Below, piece after piece: positions 8,932-17,888 of a DNA stretch of 64,000 nt (positions within the stretch are counted from its first letter, which is position 1; the number at the start of each line of letters is the position of its first letter). Below the pieces are notes generated by a model. It ran no database searches. It was given only the letters and a program-made list of their open reading frames with translations, and was not told where the DNA came from. The DNA comes from Streptomyces sp. MMG1533. GTDB lineage: Bacteria > Actinomycetota > Actinomycetes > Streptomycetales > Streptomycetaceae. The translations under genes and the position numbers were made by a program. The stretch covers positions 1 to 64,000 of the forward strand of contig NZ_LGDG01000221.1 in NCBI RefSeq assembly GCF_001279775.1, written 5' to 3'.

Positions 8932-9633
8932 ATGCGCATGCACGCGCTCCGCCGTCTCACCGTCCTCGCCGCCGTGGCCGCGCTCTCCCTACCGCTCGGC
9001 CTGGCCTCGCCCGGAGCGGCCGCCCAGCAGCCGACCAGCGCCACCAGGACGGCAGCCGCCGCCGAGCCGCTGCCGGGCGCCTACATCTCCCCGTGGGGCG
9101 ATGCGCAGGTGGAGATTGGTGACGAGACTCTCGCCTGGATGGAGCGCGAGGGCATCACTATGGAGGCCATCAGCCCGTTCGTCATGGACGCCGACGGCCG
9201 GGGCTTCAGCATGCCGATCGGTTCAACGGCCGGTGACGGCCTCGACTCCAAGGGCCGTATCTTCTACCCCGGCGGCCTCAAGATCCAGCACCAAGGATCC
9301 GGCAAGACGATCACCCTGAAGTCCACGTTCATTCGCGTCATGCCGACGCCCGCCTACTCCGCAGGCGTGTCGATCGACGGCAAGGCGCTCCTTGAAGAAG
9401 TAGTGATCGCCGAGTCCACCTACGGCGAGGTCATGGCCGGCGCCCGCCCGAGCGCCACAGGCTTCCGCATCAAGAAGGCCCCGTTCTACGTCACCCAGCA
9501 AGCCGCAAACCTCTTCGCGGCCGCCACCGGAGCCACAGCCCCGCGCGCCGGCAGCCTCTTCGGCACGCTCACGCCCAACTTCGACTACGTCCCGGGCACG
9601 GCGAAGCCGCCGACGGTCCCGACCCTTCCGTAG
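8932..9633 (+). CDS. secreted protein of unknown function, possibly HtaA-like
   Basis: Protein of 233 aa with a clear signal peptide (RRLTVLAAVAALSLPLGLASPGAAA). The mature part is predicted to be mostly beta strands. A segment near the C-terminus (ALLEEVVIAESTYGEV, then a run ending QQAANLFAAATG) has the layout of HtaA repeats found in secreted haem-binding or cell-surface proteins of actinomycetes, but the match is from memory and weak. Transcribed divergently from the DUF4331 operon. No lipobox or LPXTG sorting signal is present, so it is probably released. Confidence 0.55.
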   Translation: MRMHALRRLTVLAAVAALSLPLGLASPGAAAQQPTSATRTAAAAEPLPGAYISPWGDAQVEIGDETLAWMEREGITMEAISPFVMDADGRGFSMPIGSTAGDGLDSKGRIFYPGGLKIQHQGSGKTITLKSTFIRVMPTPAYSAGVSIDGKALLEEVVIAESTYGEVMAGARPSATGFRIKKAPFYVTQQAANLFAAATGATAPRAGSLFGTLTPNFDYVPGTAKPPTVPTLP

Positions 9634-10290
9634 CTTCCGCGCACTACCGGAAGGCCAGGCCGACGCCCGGCACGCGCCCGGCTCCTGGCTCTTCGGGCCG
9701 TCACTCTTCTGCCTCAACCATCTGCTCGGCAGGAGGGGCCGGCGCGGAGGCAGCCGGCAGGGCGTCAGGGGCGGAGGCGGACACCCGGCGGGCGCCGCTC
9801 GCCGCCGGAAACGGTGCCTCCGCCGCGGCCGCCGAGCCCGGGCTGCCGGCCATGCAGTCGGCTGGCAACGGCCTGTTCGGTGCCGCCGAGGTGAACGTCG
9901 TGGCCCCGAACACCTATGTCCTGCGGGCTTGTTCTGTCCGTCGCGACCCACGGGCGCCCGCGGTCCGCGCGGGCGGCGGTGGGTGCCCCTGTCGAACTGA
10001 AGCAGGTGACGTCGCGCACTGTGCCCCGCCGCCGCGCGCGGTGCGAGAGGGCGCAGGGGCGGGTGCCGCGTCACCGCTCCCGCCGCGGTCGTCGGCCTGA
10101 CCCTCGCCATCGAGGTCACGCACGCACATACGGCCCGTCGCACCACGTCGTCCCGCACCTGGCCGCCCCGATAGAGGCGTGTCGGCTCACGGCCGCCCGA
10201 ACCGGGGATGACGCACGCCTTCGAACGCGTGGGGGGATGCGCTCCGGGTGATGCGGGCGCCGAGCCCCGCGGACGGCAACTCGCCCACGC
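9634..10290. other. gene-poor stretch with decayed coding remnants
   Basis: No intact gene is supported here. Short open frames have coding-like composition (for example a frame around 9852-9945 reading GNGLFGAAEVNVVAPNTYVL) but no start, ribosome site or recognisable family. The one clear remnant, at 10075-10188, is listed separately. Confidence 0.5.
10075..10188 (+). pseudogene. fragment of a paralogue of the ctaD-linked membrane gene
   Basis: This stretch aligns over about 115 bp with the 3' end of the gene at 22282-22836 plus its first untranslated bases (22738-22853). Shared blocks include CGCTCCCGCCGCGGTCGTCGG, TGACCCTCGCC, ACGGCCCGTCG and, past the stop, GTGTCGGCTC. The encoded tail (PAAVVGLTLAIEVTHAHTARR when frameshifts are allowed) is the same family. 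Nothing of the 5' part of the gene is recognisable. Confidence 0.65.
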
Positions 10291-10326
10291 AAGGGGCCGT
10301 ACCGGAGGAATCCGATACGGCCCCTT
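10291..10326 (-). terminator. hairpin terminator of the GH59 gene
   Basis: Perfect 11-bp inverted repeat AAGGGGCCGTA (10291-10301) and TACGGCCCCTT (10316-10326) with a 14-nt loop, 43 nt beyond the stop of the leftward GH59 gene. Confidence 0.7.
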
Positions 10327-10368
10327 GGCCATTTACGGCGGGCGCACGGGGCCCGGGGCCCAGGGCAC

Positions 10369-13350
10369 CTACTGGGCGGCGGTGCCGTCCTTGCGGACCA
10401 GCCGGTCGTAGGCCTCTTCGAGCCTGGCCGCGATCTGCTCGACGCCGATGGAGTCAAGGCCCTTCTGCCCCGCCACGGCGGCCTTCGCCGCCGACGACGC
10501 AGAGTCGAACAGGGCCCAGGAGTCGGCCGTGTAGTCCGCCTGTGCCGGACTTCCGACCTTCTCCAGGCCGTCCCGGATCGGTGTCGTGTCCACCGTGTCG
10601 GCCACTCTGTCGACGTCACCGGAGAGGGCGTTGAACGCGTCGAGAACGATCTTTCCGGACTTGAGGACGAACCTCGCCGTGTGCGGGCCGTCGGGCAGAC
10701 CGCGCAGCGCGTACGTCGCGAGGCGCTTGTCGGTCGCGGCCGTCTTCACGTCCCGTGCGATCAGCTTTCCGTCGACGTGGACGTCGAGGACGGCGGTGCC
10801 GTTGTTGCCGCCGATGACGTCGATGCCCGTGCCCCTGAACGGGACGGTGAACGACGCGCCGGCGGTCGTGCTGGTCGATGTCGACCGGTACCAGTCCATC
10901 GCGTCGCCGAGGGCGGCGTTCCTGTTCCACGTGCCGTCGTAGGTGACCGAGCCGTCCATGTTGTCGAGCTGCGCGCGGGCATAGGGCGTGTACCCGTCGA
11001 TCTTCTCGACCTTCAGGTTGTCGAACGCCGTCTTGTGGAAGTCCGTTCCGAGCTTGACGCGGCCTTCGGTCTGCGGAGTCGGGTCCTGGTACGTGAAGAC
11101 GGCCTTGCCGTCGATGTAGGTCGTGATCGTCGAGCCCTTCGCCTCGACGGCGAGGCGGTAGCTGTCGGATGCGGCGACCGTTCCCGACGTGACGGCCTTC
11201 CCGTATTCGTAGAACGTCCAGGCGCCGGTCGGCGCGATGCGCACGTTGTAGGCGGCGTCGCTGATCGCCATGCCCTTCTGCTGACGGACACCCAGGGCGG
11301 CGAGTCCGCCGTCCGGGTCCGGGAACGAGACGTCGACCGTGGCCCGGTAGTTCTCCCAGCGGAAGTCGCCGACCGTCGTGTTCGGGGTGTTGCGGTTCCA
11401 GGCGCCGGTGTCCTTCATGGACTGGTCCATGTACTGGTACAGGACGTTGTTGCCGCTCGCGTCCTCACCGACCTCCCAGGCGCCGGTCTGGTCGACCATG
11501 TAGCGAGGCTGGTCGCCGCGCGACCTCAGGTAGGACTGGGACGCCTTGTGCGCGCCGTTGCCGGTGCCGACCCGGACCCTTCCCTCCTCCTCGTACCCGA
11601 AGTCGTCGGCGTACAGGACGTTGTCACGGGTGTTGTGCTTCTTGCCGGTCGCGTCGGTGTCCAGCACCGTGCGGTCCCCCGACTCGGGCAGGCGTTGCTT
11701 CGTCGCCTTGTCGTGGCTCTTGTCGAGGGTCGTCAAGGTCACGATCGACCTCGGCCTGACCGTGTAGGTGTAGTAACCGTCGCCGACGGGCTGGATCTCG
11801 TCGACGAGGCGCTTGAAGTTCGCGTCGTAGGGCCGGCCCGCGTCCGGTCCGCGCGTTTCCCAGATCTCCATGGTCGGGTCGGAACCGAGTCGCATGTTCT
11901 CGGCCTTGATCCGGTAGGTCTTGGGCTGGTCGCTGTCGTTGACGACGATCGTCGAGAAGTCCTTCTTACGGGGATCCGCGAGCGTCATGTAGCTGGGGGC
12001 CCCGTTGGAGCCGTCGAGGTTGACGGTGCCGCTCACCCCGCTGTAACTGGCCTCCGGCACGGTGCGCCAGATGCCCGCCGTGTTCGTGTCGTCCTCCCAG
12101 CCGGTCTTCGCGAACTGGGTGAAGTGCTGCATCACATAGAGGGCCGCGTCGTAGTGGAGGTAGCCCGACCACGGGTCACGCGCGCTGACGAGTTCCTTGT
12201 GGCTGTACTGCGCGCCTTCGTAGAAGGAGCCGATCGCCGGCTGGAAGATGTAGTGCGTGCGCTTGGAGTTGGCGTAGCTCTTGACCTGACGATTCGCGAG
12301 ATCGAGGGCGCTTTGGACGCCGCCGATGCCGGTGCTCGTTCCGTTCGGGCCCTCGGTGTTGTTGACGCGGTAGTCGGTGTAGCCGAAGGAGGCGGTTCCC
12401 TCGCTGTACCAGACTTCCTTGTCCTCGTCGTACTTGTTCTCACCGGTCGCCAGCCTGGTGTACGGCAGGTAGGTGTCGCTGCCGGCGGCCCCGTCGTGCC
12501 GGTCCTCGGTGGTGTAGTGGTAGCCGACCGCGTCGACGATGCCGAAGAGCTCCGCGTCGCTGAGAACTGACGGCCCCATGTTGAGGGTGTCGTTCTCGTC
12601 GGAGGCGATGATCTTGATGCTGTGGTAGGCCTTCTCGGCCTGCTCCCGCTTTTCTGCCGGGATGCCGTAGCGGGAGTCAGTGAAGTCCGTGTCGGTCAGA
12701 ATCGCGTTCTTGTACCACTTGATGAAGGCCTCGTTCGGATCCCGCGTCTCGTTCGTGTCGGGGTCGACGTAGTCGACCATGTACCCGTATTTCTCGTAGG
12801 CGTCGAGGATCGTCTCCTTGTACCACTTGTACATCTCGTCCGCGCCGGTGCCCTTGTTCCATTGGTTCTGCACCCATTGGGGCATGACCCAGCGGAGAAT
12901 CGAGACCTTGAGCTTCGGGTTGACCGTCTTGGCGTCCGCTGCCAGTTGGAAGCCCGGGGAACGCGACGCGTCCGCGAGTTCGTCCGCTGTGCGCATGGTC
13001 GCCGGATCGGAACCGGTCGACGTGTTGGTGTCCGAACCCATCTCGACCTTGACATGGTTGATCAGGGGGTTCTTTCCACCGAACAGCACTCGGACGAGCT
13101 GCCAGTACCGGGCGGGATGCTCCGCCTTGTAGTCCATCAGCAGGTTGCTCGTGCTGTTGCAGCTGAGCACGCCGAGGCCCTTGTACGTCAAACCGTTCAC
13201 GTTGTCGGCGCGAACGTCGTCCCCGTTGACCACGACCTCCACGGGGTCGTCCGCGGTGTGGGCGGCCGGCGCGGTGACCACTCCGGCCGCGAGTGCCATC
13301 GCGGTTGCCGCGGCAAGCGACAGCCAACCGAGTCTTCGCTGTGTGCCCAT
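10369..13350 (-). CDS. secreted GH59 family glycoside hydrolase (galactocerebrosidase-like)
   Basis: Protein of 993 aa with a signal peptide ending PAAHTA. The catalytic part (about residues 40-450) matches family GH59, whose type member is human galactosylceramidase: YKGLGVLSCNSTSNLL, the GKNPLINHVKVEMGSDTN segment, VSILRWVMPQWVQ and EVWYSEGTASFG, where the Glu is a likely catalytic residue. Downstream are beta-sandwich, lectin-like domains (about 590-760 and 780-900) and a short three-helix FIVAR-like module at the C-terminus. It should release beta-galactose from extracellular polysaccharide or glycoconjugates. The ATG follows AAGGAG. Transcribed alone, with a terminator downstream and a LacI-type candidate operator upstream. 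Confidence 0.85.
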   Translation of the reverse strand: MGTQRRLGWLSLAAATAMALAAGVVTAPAAHTADDPVEVVVNGDDVRADNVNGLTYKGLGVLSCNSTSNLLMDYKAEHPARYWQLVRVLFGGKNPLINHVKVEMGSDTNTSTGSDPATMRTADELADASRSPGFQLAADAKTVNPKLKVSILRWVMPQWVQNQWNKGTGADEMYKWYKETILDAYEKYGYMVDYVDPDTNETRDPNEAFIKWYKNAILTDTDFTDSRYGIPAEKREQAEKAYHSIKIIASDENDTLNMGPSVLSDAELFGIVDAVGYHYTTEDRHDGAAGSDTYLPYTRLATGENKYDEDKEVWYSEGTASFGYTDYRVNNTEGPNGTSTGIGGVQSALDLANRQVKSYANSKRTHYIFQPAIGSFYEGAQYSHKELVSARDPWSGYLHYDAALYVMQHFTQFAKTGWEDDTNTAGIWRTVPEASYSGVSGTVNLDGSNGAPSYMTLADPRKKDFSTIVVNDSDQPKTYRIKAENMRLGSDPTMEIWETRGPDAGRPYDANFKRLVDEIQPVGDGYYTYTVRPRSIVTLTTLDKSHDKATKQRLPESGDRTVLDTDATGKKHNTRDNVLYADDFGYEEEGRVRVGTGNGAHKASQSYLRSRGDQPRYMVDQTGAWEVGEDASGNNVLYQYMDQSMKDTGAWNRNTPNTTVGDFRWENYRATVDVSFPDPDGGLAALGVRQQKGMAISDAAYNVRIAPTGAWTFYEYGKAVTSGTVAASDSYRLAVEAKGSTITTYIDGKAVFTYQDPTPQTEGRVKLGTDFHKTAFDNLKVEKIDGYTPYARAQLDNMDGSVTYDGTWNRNAALGDAMDWYRSTSTSTTAGASFTVPFRGTGIDVIGGNNGTAVLDVHVDGKLIARDVKTAATDKRLATYALRGLPDGPHTARFVLKSGKIVLDAFNALSGDVDRVADTVDTTPIRDGLEKVGSPAQADYTADSWALFDSASSAAKAAVAGQKGLDSIGVEQIAARLEEAYDRLVRKDGTAAQ

Positions 13351-13442
13351 ACCGCTTCGACTCCTTCTTCTCGTGGTGCGTACCGACGCCCAGACGTTCG
13401 AGATACCGAAAGATGTCCGTAATACCGGGAGGACCGTAGGTG

Positions 13443-13454
13443 GTAAGCGGTTTC
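13443..13454. promoter_or_regulatory. candidate LacI-type operator upstream of the GH59 gene
   Basis: GTAAGCGGTTTC lies 93 nt upstream of the GH59 start. Its halves resemble the GTAAGC/GAAACC arms of LacI/GalR-family operators that control sugar-use genes. Only a motif resemblance; no LacI gene is in the window. Confidence 0.3.
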
Positions 13455-13589
13455 TACGTCAATCCCTGTGCACGGCATGGCAATTGAGGTCCACTGGACG
13501 CCTTTGCCGACTGGGGAGCGCAGGACGCGGAGGGTGGCCGTTGCGGGAGACTGCGGCACTCGGGGAGTGGGACGGAAACGCCTGAATTT

Positions 13590-13976
13590 CACCCGGCTCT
13601 CCTTGTCCGAGGACGCTGCTTCGTCGAGCCCGTCGACGGGGGAGGCAAGGCCAAGTGGAGCAGCGCCGGGTTCGGCCCGGCGGGTTCCCATGAGCTGACG
13701 CGCGCCGAACGCCGGGTACTGCTGGGCGAGGACCCGCCCGTGCGGATGACGGGGCGGGCGGCTGCCGCCCTGCGCCAGGCAGGCGAGGAGTACCTGGAGC
13801 GGGTACACCCCGGAGGCACCCTGATCATTCAGGACACGGGCGGCCACCTGCGCTGGTGGACCTGGGCGGGCCATCGCACGAACGCCACACCTGCCGCGAC
13901 CCTCGGCACGGTCGCCGTGCCGGGGCAGCACGTCAACGACCGTTGGATCCGACTGCCAGATGGGCGTGTCAGGTAG
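13590..13976 (+). pseudogene. 3' remnant of a DEAD/DEAH-box helicase gene
   Basis: An open frame without a plausible start encodes about 125 residues (RGRCFVEPVDGG ... GTLIIQDTGGHLRWWTWAGHRTNATPAATLG ... DRWIRLPDGRVR). It resembles the C-terminal region of large actinomycete DEAD/DEAH helicases, where the phrase LRWWTWAG(F)RANATLAATL is typical. All helicase motifs that would lie upstream are missing, and the preceding sequence belongs to the intergenic region of GH59. It is therefore a truncated remnant. Confidence 0.6.
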
Positions 13977-14318
13977 GCGTGTCAGATATACGCGTGTCAG
14001 GCAGGCCCGGTCTGCCGCGGGGGCAGACGCCACAGAATGGCGGCCGGCCGGTGGCTCCGCGGTGTCGGCGAGCAGGTCTTCGGAGGGTCCACGGGCCACT
14101 TGGGGTTCCGGCGCCGAATCGGGCGCCGGGCGGGTTCGTCCTTCACCGCGACTGTCAGGTGTGCGGGGGTGTCGCGGTAGCCGTCCCGGGCCGGTGGAGT
14201 GGTGTGGCCGGTGGGTCATCGATGGGTGCCCGTCGCGGGCACGGCGGTACCTGTCCGACGCGCGGGGCCGCCGGCAGGTCCGACAAGCTCCATGGAAAGC
14301 GCGTCGACATTCTCAGGC

Positions 14319-14334
14319 AGGGCCGTTCGGCCCT
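14319..14334. promoter_or_regulatory. DevR-type palindrome upstream of the SLOG-like gene
   Basis: AGGGCCGTTCGGCCCT is a perfect 7+2+7 palindrome about 180 nt ahead of the start at 14515. Near-identical sites lie at 16942 and 20441, close to other genes around the DevR/DevS-like pair. DevR/DosR-type response regulators bind GGGNC-rich palindromes of similar layout. Confidence 0.5.
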
Positions 14335-14514
14335 TGTTGCCGGTTGCACGTACTGACTTCACTGATCCCGCGGTCCCGCCCGTGCCGTGGCGCTTTGGAT
14401 CCCGCCTGTGGACGTGGTCTTGCGGACCGCTCATGGGCGAGACGGGCGGGGCCGTCCAGTGCGAGGACGAACGGCAGAGCGAGAGCACCGTAGGACCGGG
14501 AGGTGAGCGGAGAG

Positions 14515-15105
14515 ATGATCGTGGCGGTCGGGCACGCCGACCTCACTTCGCAGACGCTGAAGCTGGTGGAGGCCGAGTTGCGGGCGGTGCTGGAGCGCAT
14601 CCCCGATCGGGCGCCGGGGGTGGTGCGCGTGGGGGCCGGGGTGCCGGTGGTGTTCGGCCGGGCGGTGCGGGCGGCGGGTCGGGAACTCGTCGTGGTGATC
14701 CCCACGCAGGGGATGGTGCCGGCGTTGCTGCCGCAGCGTGACCGGGTGGCGACCGGTGAGGTGCTGGTCCTCGCCCAGCAGGTGCGTCTGCTGGCGTACG
14801 ACCCGGCGGACCGGGACGCGTGTGTCGGCGAGGACGAGCGGTTGATCGCGGGATGTCGGCAGCTGCTGGCCGTGTGGGACGGCTCGCCGTCCAACGGCCG
14901 TGATGTCACAGCGCATCTGGTGGCATACGCCCGCGCCCACGGCGTTCCGGTCGAGGTCGTGTGGCCGCAGGGGGCCGCCCGCGAGGCCGTACCCGGCGTA
15001 CCGGAGCCGGACATCGGCCGTGCGCCGCGCGGCAGCAGCGACGTATCGACCGCTGTGGGCCCGTGTCCCACCCCGAACACGGGCAAGGCGGAACAACCCC
15101 GATGA
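14515..15105 (+). CDS. SLOG/LOG-like Rossmann-fold protein
   Basis: Protein of 196 aa; the ATG at 14515 has a perfect GGAGGTGA site 8 nt upstream. The fold is read as Rossmann-like: a start IVAVGHADLTSQTLKLVEAEL, then RVGAGVPVVFGRAVRAAGRELVVVIPT, then CRQLLAVWDGSPSNGRDVTAHLV and a final strand VPVEVVWP. The order resembles SLOG/TIR-like nucleotide-binding proteins (LOG, DprA, TRPM-type SLOG), where the glycine-rich turn binds a nucleotide or its derivative. Close relatives in Streptomyces are annotated only as hypothetical. It lies between a DevR-type palindrome and the broken VKOR gene, so a role in a low-oxygen or redox response is inferred. The last 40 residues are low complexity. Confidence 0.6.
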   Translation: MIVAVGHADLTSQTLKLVEAELRAVLERIPDRAPGVVRVGAGVPVVFGRAVRAAGRELVVVIPTQGMVPALLPQRDRVATGEVLVLAQQVRLLAYDPADRDACVGEDERLIAGCRQLLAVWDGSPSNGRDVTAHLVAYARAHGVPVEVVWPQGAAREAVPGVPEPDIGRAPRGSSDVSTAVGPCPTPNTGKAEQPR

Positions 15106-15173
15106 CCAGCACGACCGTGCACCATCTCACCACCGGGACTCAGAGGGACTGAGGTGAGCGGGAGACCGCGTCG

Positions 15174-15652
15174 GTGGGCGCGACCGGCGCCGGGCGGGCT
15201 TTCGCCTGGCTGCTGATCGTGTCCGGCGCCCTCGGCATCCTTGCCTCCTTCGGCATCACCATCGACGAGTTCCAGCTCCTTGAGGACCCAGACTCCTCGC
15301 CCTCGTGCGACCTCAGCCCGCACTGCTGGCCGGGCCCGCTTCCGCCGCTGGTTCTGGCTCGGGCTGAACGCCGGCACGCTGTTCGGCGCGGGGTTCTGTA
15401 TGTGGCTGATGACGCAGGCGCTGTACGAGATCGGCGCGCTGTGTCTCTGGTGCTGCCTGGCATGGGCGGCCACCGTCGCGATGTTTCTGGTAGGTCACCC
15501 GTGCACAACCTGCGGCACGGGATCATCCGTGCGCCCCGCGCCCTGGTGGCCGGGGTGCTGGAGTTCCACTGGGCGGCGCCGGTCACCTGGTACCCGAGCA
15601 TCGTGATGCTGATCGCCACCCTTTCCGGGACTACTGGCAGACCCTGCTCTGA
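15174..15652 (+). pseudogene. vitamin K epoxide reductase (VKOR) family gene, frameshifted and deleted
   Basis: Three reading frames together spell a VKOR-family protein. Frame A (15174-15318) gives AFAWLLIVSGALGILASFGITIDEFQLLEDPD and CDLSP. Frame B (about 15325-15495) gives ARFRRWFWLGLNAGTLF, CMWLMTQALYEIGALCLWCCLAWAATVAMFLV, including the CxWC active-site pair. Frame A resumes for VHNLRHGIIRAPRALVAGVLEFHWAAP, and a last shift gives FRDYWQTLL before TGA. The segment that should contain the second cysteine pair region and the SVFGFPNPLLGL loop is missing after CDLSP. The intact enzyme is a membrane oxidase of quinones that drives disulfide formation. It cannot be functional as read. Confidence 0.8.
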
Positions 15653-15707
15653 GCCGGCGGTTCCCCGCACGGCCGCGCTCGGCGGGTGGGCGGGCGCGGA
15701 GGCTCGT

Positions 15708-15746
15708 AGGCCCGCGACCGGGAGCACGCCACCCGGTCGCGGGCCT
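15708..15746. terminator. strong hairpin between VKOR remnant and desaturase
   Basis: Perfect 15-bp stem AGGCCCGCGACCGGG (15708-15722) and CCCGGTCGCGGGCCT (15732-15746), followed at once by a second smaller hairpin (CCTGGGGCG/CGCCCCAGG). It lies between converging genes and may end transcription from both sides. Confidence 0.65.
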
Positions 15747-15896
15747 GGGGCGCCCCCGACGCCCCAGGCCGGGTGATGACGCCGTCGCGGGAACGTGTGA
15801 GCGGTGGCATCACTTGCCGGCCCGGGTTACCTGCCGTGTTCCGGCCCGTGCCGCTGCACCGCCTGGCCGGTGACGGACGCGCCGCCCGGCCGCCGC

Positions 15897-16868
15897 TCAG
15901 CCCTTCGTGGCCGCGCGCCGCGCCAGGATGGCGGTCCTGCGCTCGTCGAACCGGGTTGCCTGCGTGTCCAGCGAGCCGAGGAACTCGCCCAGCTCCTGCT
16001 GGGCCTTGAGTCCCTCGGGCCCGAGGCCGGTCAGGTGCAGGACCTTGAGGTGGCGCAGCACCGGCTGGAGGACGTCGTCGTGGTGGACGCGCAGGTTGTA
16101 GACGCCTCCGAGAGCGATCTCGACGGCGGCGCGCTCGAAGCCCGGCAGGCCGTGGCCGGGCATCCTGAAGCCGCTCACCACGTCGGCGACGGCGCGCAAC
16201 GCCTGGTCGGGGGCGATCTCCAGGGCGGCCTTGAGCAGGTTGCGGTAGAAGACCATGTGCAGGTTCTCGTCGGTGGCGATGCGCGCCAGCAGACGGTCGC
16301 AGACCGGATCGCCCGAGCTGCGCCCGGTGTTGCGGTGCGAGATGCGGGTGGCCAGCTCCTGGAAGGCGACGTACGCCACGGTGTGCAGTGGCGAGTGCCG
16401 GTTGTCGGAGACGAATCCGGCGGACATGTGGGTCATGCGGGCCCGCTCCAGTGCCTCCGGGTCCACCGCACGGGACGCCACCAGGTAGTCCCGCATGACC
16501 ATGGAGTGCCGGGCCTCCTCCGCGGTCCAGCGGTGCACCCAGGTGCCCCACGCGCCGTCGCGGCCGAACAGGGTGGCGATCTCGTGGTGGTAGCTCGGAA
16601 GGTTGTCCTCGGTGAGCAGGTTCACCACCATCGCGACCTTGCCCACTCCGGTCAGCGGCGACTGCTCCGGCGTCCAGGGCTCACCGCCCAGGACCCCGTC
16701 GAAGTCCCGTCCCCGGCTCCACGGGACGTACTCGTGGGGCATCCAGTCCTTGAACACGCTCAGGTGGCGGTTGAGTTCGCGCTCGACCACCTCCTCCAGC
16801 GCGTGGAGGAGCTGTGCGTCCGTCCATGTCGTGCGTCGGGTGGAACGGGACGGGGGGATGGTGGCCAC
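15897..16868 (-). CDS. acyl-[acyl-carrier-protein] desaturase
   Basis: Protein of 323 aa of the soluble di-iron acyl-ACP desaturase family, which inserts a cis double bond into saturated acyl-ACP using O2 and reduced ferredoxin. Both iron-binding motifs are visible: WTAEEARHSM (ExxRH) and ATDENLHMVF (DENLH), with an early Glu in LTEDNLPSYHHEI. Length and motif spacing are normal for bacterial members. Unsaturated lipids change membrane fluidity and O2 is a substrate, which fits its place beside a DevR/DevS-like system. Upstream lie a TetR-type palindrome (16902-16913) and a DevR-type palindrome (16942-16957). Confidence 0.85.
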   Translation of the reverse strand: MATIPPSRSTRRTTWTDAQLLHALEEVVERELNRHLSVFKDWMPHEYVPWSRGRDFDGVLGGEPWTPEQSPLTGVGKVAMVVNLLTEDNLPSYHHEIATLFGRDGAWGTWVHRWTAEEARHSMVMRDYLVASRAVDPEALERARMTHMSAGFVSDNRHSPLHTVAYVAFQELATRISHRNTGRSSGDPVCDRLLARIATDENLHMVFYRNLLKAALEIAPDQALRAVADVVSGFRMPGHGLPGFERAAVEIALGGVYNLRVHHDDVLQPVLRHLKVLHLTGLGPEGLKAQQELGEFLGSLDTQATRFDERRTAILARRAATKG

Positions 16869-16901
16869 GGGAAACCGGCCTTTCGCTGCGGGGACTGAAC
16901 C

Positions 16902-16913
16902 TACGGTTCCGTA
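16902..16913. promoter_or_regulatory. candidate TetR-family operator before the desaturase gene
   Basis: TACGGTTCCGTA, a 5+2+5 palindrome inside CTACGGTTCCGTAAGTTA, about 34 nt upstream of the desaturase start. This form is typical of TetR-family operators in actinomycetes. No tetR gene is in the window. Confidence 0.45.
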
Positions 16914-16941
16914 AGTTATGAGGCCGCGTGGTGGCTCCGCA

Positions 16942-16957
16942 GGGGCCGTTCGGCCCT
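16942..16957. promoter_or_regulatory. DevR-type palindrome upstream of the desaturase gene
   Basis: GGGGCCGTTCGGCCCT, 15 of 16 positions identical to the site at 14319, about 75 nt upstream of the desaturase ATG. Confidence 0.5.

Positions 16958-17888
<931 letters not shown>

Noticed and set aside
9852-10100. Possible chaplin or rodlin gene
   Set aside because: No signal peptide, no chaplin GNxxG repeats and no ribosome site; composition alone is insufficient.
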